This document shows positions 57,501 to 64,000 of a stretch of DNA of 64,000 nucleotides, piece by piece; positions within the stretch are counted from its first letter, which is position 1; every line of letters starts with the position of its first letter. The notes below the pieces were generated by a model. The model was given only the letters and a program-made list of their open reading frames with translations. It searched no databases and was not told where the DNA came from. The DNA is from Sceloporus undulatus (taxonomy: Eukaryota > Chordata > Lepidosauria > Squamata > Phrynosomatidae), in assembly GCF_019175285.1 (NCBI RefSeq), contig NC_056527.1, forward strand, positions 115,709,437-115,773,436. Direction: 5' to 3'. Both the position numbers and the translations under genes were made by a program.

Positions 57501-58845
57501 AGTTCCTGACAATGCTGATTTTCACTGTCTCAAGCCAACACGCTGCCGTGAACAATGGGCAGGTAGGAAGACGCTAGTGTACCTTCATTTCTACCTGGAA
57601 ATGTACCTGTAGTGCCTTTTAAGAGCTTTAACCTCTGCATCCAGTAGAGGGCAAAAAAGATTTTGGTGTGCCATCTCTTAACACAGAGAAATTAGATCCA
57701 ATTACTCACCAGATCCTCTCTTATCTTGAATGCTAAGTAGCATCAGCCTTGGTTAGTACTTGGATGGGAGACCACCAAGGAATCCCAGGTGCTTTGGGAT
57801 ATATTCACAGGAAGGAACTGTCAAACCACCTCTGAGTAGTCTTTGCCTAAGAAAACCCTCTGAAACTCATGAGGTCACCATAAGTCTACAGGTGACTTGA
57901 AGGTGCATCCACACATCACAGTAATAATTCCAGCGTCATATTTGGAGATGATGTGGTGAAGCTTATGGGCAGTGATCCCCAAACATTGGGTCTCCAAGTG
58001 TTTTGGACTTCACCTCCCAGAAGCCCCAGCTAGTTTGGCCAACAATCAGAATTCTGGATTCCGAAATCCAAAACCTCTGGAGGACCAACGTTTGGGAACC
58101 ACCGTTTATGGGGAGCAGAACTGCCACCTGGAGCATCCCTGGCTTAAATCCCTCCTCCAGAGCTTACAGTTTTGGGACTGGAGCTCCCAAAATCCCCTGG
58201 CCACTATGGCCAATGGAGAATTCTGGGAGTTGTAATTTAAAAAAAAAACAACCCAAAAACATTCCTAAGCTTCAATTCAAATCCAGAAGAGGATTAAAAA
58301 AGAGAGACATAATCAATAATATCTTATGCATTTTGGGTAACTCTGGTCACACGCTCTCAGCCTCAGGGGAAGGCAGTGGTAAATCCCCTGTGAACAAAAC
58401 TCCATGATAGGTTTGCCATAAGTCGGAAACAACTTTAAGGCACAAAACAACAGCAACAAAGGTCGATGGTATAGGATAGCTTTCCATGATCCAAGGGAAT
58501 TTATTTACCTTATTATTATTATTATTATTAGTTGAGCTCCTATGCTACAGTCTATATTTCTTTAACTTTACAAACCTGTAGCTATATTGCAGAAACACAA
58601 CCAAGAAATGTGAATTGCAAAGGTGTGCATCTGGGCACTGGAGAGAGTGCTTCAATATGCAACTGATGTCCAGATACACATTGTTTCCCATTGCGCATTG
58701 AGCCGTGGCACATCAGTCACTCTACTTGCTACTATTGTGCAATGGGTGAATATGAGTGTTAAGAAGCATTCAGTCTTGCACACAAGTCAGGCCATTTACA
58801 AAGATACAAGCCCCAAGCAGAATGTCAGCCACCGCATCTTCTGCC

Positions 58846-58878
<33 letters not shown>

Positions 58879-59824
58879 TACAGTTTGATAATGGTGCCTG
58901 GATGCCTAACTTCCCCTCCACCATGAGGAGGCCCCCTCCAAAGACCAAGGGCACAGCAAACCTGGAGTATTTCAAGGCTACCCTCCCTGCGATCAATACC
59001 ACTTGTGTCATCATAGGCACCATCTACCTTCTGAGTGCCAACCCTGGAGACACAGTAAGTGCTTTGGATGCTTCGAGGGGTAGATGGGGAAACAAAAATG
59101 GCCACAGGGGGTATGGCCCAAAATCCTATTGTTACTGAGCTAGAGTAGACCTATTGAATGAATGGAAATTACCTAGTTGCTGTTCAACAGTTGAGTCAGC
59201 ATATTGGTTAATGGGGATAACCAACAGGATTCCAGCCTATCCAGACACAACCATAAGTATGAATCTCATTGTGAATTTCAACTAGAGTAGACCTATTGAA
59301 ATCACAGTATTTACCTATCTGTTGTCCCATCATTCAACAGTTGCGTAAATGGGTCTAACGTTGTTTGGACTAATAGGATTCCACTGAAAATATCTGCCTG
59401 TACAATTGTTTTTATGCCAATGTAGTGCCCTGAACAGAATTCTTTTTTTAGTTAATATTTTTCTTCAGCTGTATGTTTTGCATTTTGCACACTTTGCTTT
59501 CAGATTGGTGATTGCAGGGTAAGCATAGGATTCATGTGCAAGTCTGGTTGAGGATGCATATATCTCTGGGGAAATCACTTTGTGGAAGAAGAAAATGCAT
59601 TCCCTTTAACATCTTGTTTGTCCTCCATTCACTTTTTAAAACAGATAGTGCTGGGCCATTACACTGAGGAACATTTCACTGAGGAGAAGCCCCAAGATTT
59701 CATTGTGGCTTTCCAAGACCAGCTCCATAAGATCTCCAAGGAAATTGGGAAGAGGAACCTGTCGTCAGACATCGACTATGTCTATCTGGACCCTTCCCAG
59801 ATAGAGTGCAGTGTCTCCATATAA
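48697..59824 (+). CDS. Lipoxygenase, ALOXE3/ALOX15B/ALOX12B group (3' ten exons)
   Basis: A non-haem iron dioxygenase, or hydroperoxide isomerase if ALOXE3-like, acting on polyunsaturated fatty acids. Exons: 48697-48800, 50321-50496, 52731-52874, 53806-54008, 54637-54723, 55664-55833, 56980-57101, 57462-57562, 58884-59054, 59645-59824. All have AG/GT borders and matching phases. The product runs from [20 protein letters not shown] to SQIECSVSI. Iron ligands: both His of HQAVSH, His and Asn of QHAAVNNGQ, and the C-terminal Ile. The PLAT domain and early catalytic exons are not visible in the window. Exons 2 and 4 contain single-base indels, mostly in base runs; the others are clean. The wording of exons 6-10 ([27 protein letters not shown]) fits the epidermal LOX group. 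I do not choose between its members. Confidence 0.92.
49220..49490. mobile_element. Fold-back pair of unclassified repeat
   Basis: Left arm GTGGCCATGTTCTAAAAGAG and GTTTTGCCAGCATCTGTG; right arm CACAGATGCTGGCAAAAC and CTCTTCTAGTACATGGCCAC in reverse. It ends AAAGCCTTCAACTTCAC. The family also appears at 30.4, 30.8 and 43.0 kb. It sits in the first visible lipoxygenase intron. Confidence 0.65.
49895..49990 (+). mobile_element. CR1 terminal fragment
   Basis: The last ~90 bp of a CR1 copy (GAACTGGATGGCCTTTGGGG, CTTCCAACTCT). Another worn coding piece lies at about 48840-48955. Confidence 0.7.
50321..50496 (+). CDS. Lipoxygenase exon 2 (of those visible), with indels
   Basis: It begins [13 protein letters not shown], close to the LOX block EYV..HW.ED.FFGYQ. 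After that the frame shifts several times. The DNA still spells [31 protein letters not shown] and TLQDEL. Differences are single bases in runs of G, T or C. In the printed frame a stop follows FFV. I take these as sequence errors because the downstream exons are intact. Confidence 0.85.
51841..52190 (+). mobile_element. CR1 LINE 3' end in lipoxygenase intron
   Basis: From GCCCTGTTTAAATATTTGAA to the terminal TATGATTCTATG. Read by translation: [20 protein letters not shown]. Preceded by a TA/GA microsatellite at 51440-51520. Confidence 0.87.
53306..53441. mobile_element. hAT-like MITE with 8-bp duplication
   Basis: Ends CAGTGGTTTCCAAACTTTGG and AAATTTTGAGAACCACTG. Flanks GCTCAGAC and GCTTAGAC agree at 7 of 8 bases. 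Ends of this kind and an 8-bp duplication are features of the hAT superfamily (Charlie-like). Confidence 0.85.
53806..54008 (+). CDS. Lipoxygenase exon with first two iron ligands
   Basis: [12 protein letters not shown], then one missing C, then [40 protein letters not shown] and LPMCHPLYK. The His pair in VHQAVSH is the H-x4-H iron-binding motif. The exon is 203 bp against 204 expected. Confidence 0.9.
54780..55020. mobile_element. Fold-back element in lipoxygenase intron
   Basis: CTAGGTCCTCCTGCGTGG ... TGGAGGACCTAAAGATTCC, then TAGGTCCTCCAGTACAATTC and TGGCCATAGAGTGGCATTGG: repeated inverted blocks of about 20 bp. A fragment of the same family is at 24835-24895. Confidence 0.6.
55664..55833 (+). 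CDS. Lipoxygenase exon with stereo-control site
   Basis: [20 protein letters not shown], then [20 protein letters not shown] and [16 protein letters not shown]. The first Ala aligns with the Ala/Gly (Coffa) position that separates S- from R-lipoxygenases; Ala suggests S-type product geometry. This is an inference from alignment by eye. Confidence 0.85.
57462..57562 (+). CDS. Lipoxygenase exon with third and fourth iron ligands
   Basis: [20 protein letters not shown] then [13 protein letters not shown]. The His and the Asn four residues later in HAAVN are iron ligands in animal lipoxygenases. Confidence 0.9.
57700..57910 (+). mobile_element. 5S rRNA-headed SINE
   Basis: The head (about 57711-57795) matches 5S rRNA from the A-box side to near its 3' end, with GGTTAGTACTTGGATGGGAG intact. 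The body that follows ends CACCATAAGTCTACAGG and TGACTTGAAGG, the same 3' block as in the tRNA-headed SINE here. So two Pol III heads share one 3' end. Confidence 0.82.
57970..58104. mobile_element. hAT-like MITE with 8-bp duplication
   Basis: Ends CAGTGATCCCCAAACATTGG and CCAACGTTTGGGAACCACCG. Flanks CTTATGGG and TTTATGGG agree at 7 of 8 bases. It lies 60 bp after the 5S-headed SINE. Confidence 0.85.
58335..58460 (+). mobile_element. tRNA-headed SINE, 3' half
   Basis: GTCACACGCTCTCAGCCTCA, then CCATAAGTCGGAAACAACTT and an ACAACAGCAACAA tail. Confidence 0.8.
59645..59824 (+). CDS. Lipoxygenase last coding exon
   Basis: [20 protein letters not shown], then [14 protein letters not shown] and TAA. 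The terminal Ile carboxylate is the last iron ligand, so the ending is functional. No clear AATAAA was seen in the next 200 bp. Confidence 0.92.
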   Translation: MVLGHYTEEHFTEEKPQDFIVAFQDQLHKISKEIGKRNLSSDIDYVYLDPSQIECSVSI

Positions 59825-59979
59825 GTTTTGCAGACTAGAAAACTAGTCCTGTATTTTCTTTTCAGTCTTGAAAGTTCCTCACTCTTTTTTTAAAAAAATA
59901 TACACTTATTCTCTGTGTGTTTTAGCTTTTTAAAAATTGTAGGCCAGAACTCAGTACCATGTAGTCATGATGGTGGCAC

Positions 59980-60063
59980 TATAGTGGGCCCTTGGCTGGG
60001 GTTTGGTTCCAACAACTGCCCCCCATGGTTACCAAAATCCATGGATGCTCAAATCCCATTAAA
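59980..60063. mobile_element. Tigger-like MITE, cut by gap
   Basis: GTGGGCCCTTGGCTGGGG and CAAAATCCATGGATGCTCAA are the inverted form of the right end of the element at 5150-5373. The rest is lost in the gap. Confidence 0.6.
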
Positions 60064-60088
60064 NNNNNNNNNNNNNNNNNNNNNNNNN
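60064..60088. other. Assembly gap, 25 N
   Basis: 25 N; the sequence changes from an AT-average repeat to GC-rich DNA across it. Confidence 0.98.
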
Positions 60089-60720
60089 GATTCTTCAGGG
60101 CCAAGGTCTTCCAGACGTTGAGCGATTGCGGACTCTGCACTGTTGCGGAATGCGCGTTCCAAGAGTTTTTTTTTGCTGCGACCGGCCGCACCGTTTGCTG
60201 ACCTGAACCACTCATGCAAGAGGGCTGGAGTCCTGGTGGGTGGATAATGGCGGCGGGGGGTGCCAAAACATATGCAGGAGAAGGGGCTGCCCCCGCAACA
60301 CCTCGGGGCTGTTGCTGTTGCAGGTTCACCGCGTTGGGGTTTGGATGAGCTGGGCAGTTTGGGGAGCTCCCCTCGGGGGCTGGCAGTGATCTTTTCCATG
60401 CATTGTGGCAGTGGCTCCATCAGTAGGCCTTTTTGCCTTGGCAGATGCCAGGGCTCCCTCGGAGGGGAAGTGGGTGGGCTTGCGTCAGGCCTCCCGGTAG
60501 CCGCGTCGTGGTATCTCTCGCAGGAGGCGTCCTTTTTGTGCTTTGTCTGTTGGTGTGGAGTCAAACCAAGGAAAGTAAACAACGGCAATTTAGAGTCCCA
60601 GATGCCAACTTGGAAACATACTTCTCTTAGGATGTGGATCCTATAAGGGCACCCCAAACCAGAGCCCCTTTTTAAAGCCACGTTGGAGCATCCCGCCTCC
60701 CTGGACATGATCTTGAACAA
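60089..60720 (-). other. GC-rich segment with an unrecognised open frame
   Basis: The minus strand is open for about 210 codons, ending toward the gap with GRSKKKLLERAFRNSAESAI and AQRLEDLG. The composition is CpG-rich compared with the surroundings. I recognise no family. It may be a first exon or CpG island of a gene in the gap, or just GC-driven openness. Confidence 0.25.
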
Positions 60721-63700
60721 ACAGTCCGATATCAGTTAATTACTGCCAATACTGTGCCTTTTCTGCACTGTTTGGTGCTGCGTTATTATTTCCCCATTGC
60801 TGTTAATTTCTTCTAGCAGACTTTTTCAGGTACAATGGAAAGCAGTGGAAATTCATACCTGACACATGCTGCATTTCGCACCAAGAAAGAAATTTTCTTC
60901 CTGCATTTCTGCTCCTCCAATGCTGGCAAAAGCAGCGACAGTTGGTGACTTCATTTTTGTTGGGCAGTGATCCACACCAGGTTTTCATCTGAGCTTTAGG
61001 TGCTGGACCTATTTTGGGGATAGGGCTTAGCCCTTCAGAGATTCCTTTAAACCTCAGATGAAAAACCTGGGAATGGATTCACAACCCCATTGACATGGTC
61101 CATTCCCCACGGCTGCTTAAAGATCTGGGTTCTGGAAAAATAGGACAGTCAACAACTAAACCTTTTGTTGATTTTTTTCTATATTTGCAATCCAGTCCTT
61201 GCTCAATGCTGGCTTCCCCTCATTTGTTGGATGGCAACCACCTATTGTCCTATCCTGATGGCCTCATAGTTTCCACACATCTGGAAGGGTTCCCGGTTTG
61301 GAGGAACCTTAAGCAAATCACACCATCTACTCAGTCAACTGGAAGAGCAGAAGTGGGAGTAGTAGCTAAGGGAGTGTTTCACACAACGCTGCATTGCTCA
61401 CAGTTCTGTTTTTATTTGCTCAACTTGGCACACTGGTTTGGTGCCCCTTTAATACCTATGGTACATCCTACTGATCCTGGGATTTGTAGTAGGTGCAGGA
61501 TTTAGGTGTGCTGTGGGAGTCATGTGGCCCACTTCCAGAGGTTGATGGACTGCAGCTCCCCGACACTCCCCCACTTCAGGTCCAACATTTAAGGTCTAAC
61601 GTATATCACTGTACTTAGTTTTCAGCTGAGAGCTCAGTACTGCCGTTGTGGGGAGAGGGCTGCTGAGGAATCAGTAGCTCTCAGAGGTTGTTGGATGCTA
61701 TTCCCCACCATGGCTCTCCTGACTAGGTCTGATGGGTGTTGTCAATCCAACCGCACTTAGAAGCCTGCACACTTCCCACCATTCCCTGGTCTGATATCAC
61801 CACACCACCCTTGAACATAGATGGTTCGGGAAGACTAGCAACCTCAGGGGTTTCCTCCTTGGATGGAGACCCATCAGACCAGACCTGCACAACTTGTAGG
61901 AGGAGGGGCATCATAATTAACATATGTCAATTTCTTTTGGGCTGCAATAGAGTTTAATTAAATTAATTTATTAATATTTAACTCCTCTGGCTGGTTCTTC
62001 TCCTCCAACATGGGTTTTTCCTCAGGAGGAGGCCAAGCAGTGGAGGAACGTTGAAGCACTTCCACATTCTTGTGGGCCACCCAAAATCCTCTTGGTGGGT
62101 GAATGCGGGCCCCTGGTCCGTATGTTGTGCAGGCCCTGACCAAGATGTATACCAGTCCATCTCCAGTACAGCTAGGACAAAATGCTGCCTGAACCCTTGC
62201 TGTTAGTCAAAGATGGCAATACTGACCCCAGGTACTGTGGTCTGCTCAGGTAAAAACTCCTTTTAAATTACCCACCCGGTCTGCCCTTTTCCTCCTCATC
62301 CTCTGTATCTAGAACCTTGCAGTATCAGTTTTGACTCTTCAGTTTAAGAAGGGTATGGACGGTTGAGCTCGGTTCAAGCCAGGCAATGAGATGATTCGAG
62401 TATGGAGAATGAAGCCTATTGGAAAAAGTTGAAGGAGCTGTGCTTGTTCAGCCTTAGCGAGAGGAAAAACTGTGGGGTTGCGGGTGGCCTCGTCACCCTT
62501 CTCAAGGGCTGCCAGAGGAAGCAAGAGCCGCTGGGCCATGGCCCCGATTGCCTCGGCGTGATCCACAATCTCTGGTCCTCCCGGTATTTTGGACTTCAAC
62601 TCCAGACTCCCAACCAGATTGGCCAAACAGGCCGGATTCTGGGAACTTAAGGTCACCCCCTCTGGAGGACCAAAGTTTAGGCACCCACTTGCCTCAGAAT
62701 GGGGACCTCTCTGGACCTCTTCCAAAGAGGCTGGGACCAGCTCCCTTCTTGGGGATGCTCTAGCTGGAGATCCTCTTTGCAGCCCAGGTTGACTAGATGT
62801 CCCCTGGAACCCCTTCCCCTTGTGGTTTTTCTCTCAGCATCAAGGGGATGGTGTGAAGATAGAAATGGAGAGAACAAGAAGTTTCCAGCAGAAAGTAAAA
62901 CCTGAGCTGGCAGCAGTGGTTCGCTAAGAGAATACCAAAAGCTTGAAGCAAGGAAAAGCTAGCAATTCTCTTTGTAGCATGTTGCCTGCCTCAACAGGCA
63001 AGGTAAAGAGTCGCTGCCTTCTGAACATGCTTCGGACAGCTAAACAGAGAGAAAGGGAAGAGCAGGCAACTTGCCTCCAGTCACTTCCAGCATATACATG
63101 CTTAGATCTATGCACTTTTGATCACAGAGATGGAAATGTAAGAATGAAAAGCGCTGTGGGGAGGAAAGAATTGAGTGGACTTAACAAGCACAACGTGCTG
63201 AACAATCCACTACTGTATAACCATTACAAGGGAAGGAGCCCTGTCCCTTGTTTGACATGGCCAACTTACTTGGGATTTCTTTAAGGACCCACGTGTTGTC
63301 GCCCTCTGCTTTTAATCCATCTGTTCATAGCTGCCAAATTATGGGGAAATCTGGTCGTCAAAAATCAAAGGGAATCACGCATTCACAACCACACACACTC
63401 CCCTCTCTCATTTACTTACCCACCAATGCCAGACATTGATGTGGCACAGTAAAGGAACTGAAGTGGGGTTTATGGGATGGAAAGGGTGGGTTAGCAGGGA
63501 GGAGGGAAAGAGAAGAAAGAAGAAAAGAAGAAAAATGCATGGATAAGTGTGGTTGTTCACAGAACACAGTTCTTGGGTAGGGAAGTGGGATTTCATTTTA
63601 TATGAGAAAATTAATTTTATCGATGTCTGTTTATGTGTGTACATATCTTTGCCAAAAACAAATGTCAACATGTTAAAGTGATCATGAGCAGCTGTTGGCT

Positions 63701-64000
63701 CCATGTCAGCAGGGCAATGGGTCCACCATGTTTCCGCATCAACACTTTAAGGAGCAAGCACAAAGGCGTGAATCTTATCCCACTCCAAGCCACTCCAGCC
63801 CCCCAAACCCATAGCTCTTAAGCTTAAAAACTAAACAGCAGATTGTACATGCAGCCACAGGAACACAAAAGCATGCCCCTCCACTGATTCATTGCCACCC
63901 TGCGCCTGGGAAACGGCTTTAGGCACTTGCCCTTTGCTTGTCTCTGCAGCTGTTTTTTTTGGGACGGTTGCTGGGACCCTACTAAGGAAGGGAAAAACGT
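60721..64000. other. No gene recognised
   Basis: Mostly unique-looking sequence. A worn hAT-like MITE fragment lies at about 62570-62690 (GGTATTTTGGACTTCAACTCC region, with inverted GGAGGACCAAAGTTTAGG). No tRNA, histone or lipoxygenase-like exon was found. Confidence 0.45.

Overview
The window looks like nuclear DNA of a squamate reptile (lizard), though the species cannot be read from it. The evidence is spliced vertebrate genes, a BovB/RTE LINE 3' end, many CR1 LINE 3' ends, tRNA-headed SINEs with a CAA-rich tail, a 5S-rRNA-headed SINE, and many short palindromic DNA transposons of types known from lizards and snakes.

Layout. (1) 1.6-2.2 kb: the first two coding exons and the promoter of TAF9 (TFIID/SAGA subunit), minus strand, running off the left edge. 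(2) 3.4-3.7 kb: two tRNA-Gly(GCC) genes, head to head. (3) 4-10.7 kb: SINE, BovB and MITE remnants and a T-rich degenerate repeat. (4) 11.7-14.5 kb, minus: a long open frame for an R2/NeSL-type LINE reverse transcriptase, with an octamer/CCAAT promoter-like block just upstream. (5) 16.7-32.8 kb: a loose cluster of replication-dependent histone genes (H2A, H4, H2B, an H2B relic, H3, H1) with TATA and CCAAT boxes and 3' histone stem-loops. (6) 27.8-36.4 kb: tRNA genes for Asp, Ser, Phe, Gln and a Gly-type body with a Cys anticodon (GCA). (7) 43.4-44.1 kb: another H2B, cut by a gap, under an array of eight CCAAT boxes. tRNA-Ala(TGC) follows at 45.7 kb. (8) 48.7-59.8 kb, plus: ten exons of a lipoxygenase of the ALOXE3/ALOX15B/ALOX12B group, from mid-protein to the stop codon, with all iron ligands present. 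(9) 60-64 kb: a GC-rich segment without a recognised gene, then unassigned sequence.

The histone and tRNA genes form a core-expression neighbourhood: S-phase histone supply with stem-loop 3' ends, and Pol III tRNA units with T-run terminators, lying next to an epidermal-type lipoxygenase. In mammals ALOXE3/ALOX12B also sit beside a tRNA cluster, so part of this linkage may be old.

Quality matters in this window. H2A, H4, H3, H1, tRNA-Asp/Phe/Gln and lipoxygenase exons 2 and 4 carry many one-base indels. The reverse transcriptase frame, TAF9 exons, the 43.7 kb H2B, tRNA-Ala and the tRNA-Gly pair carry none. There are two gap sizes (100 N and 25 N). I read most of the damage as unpolished long-read fill, not gene death, but sequence alone cannot prove it.
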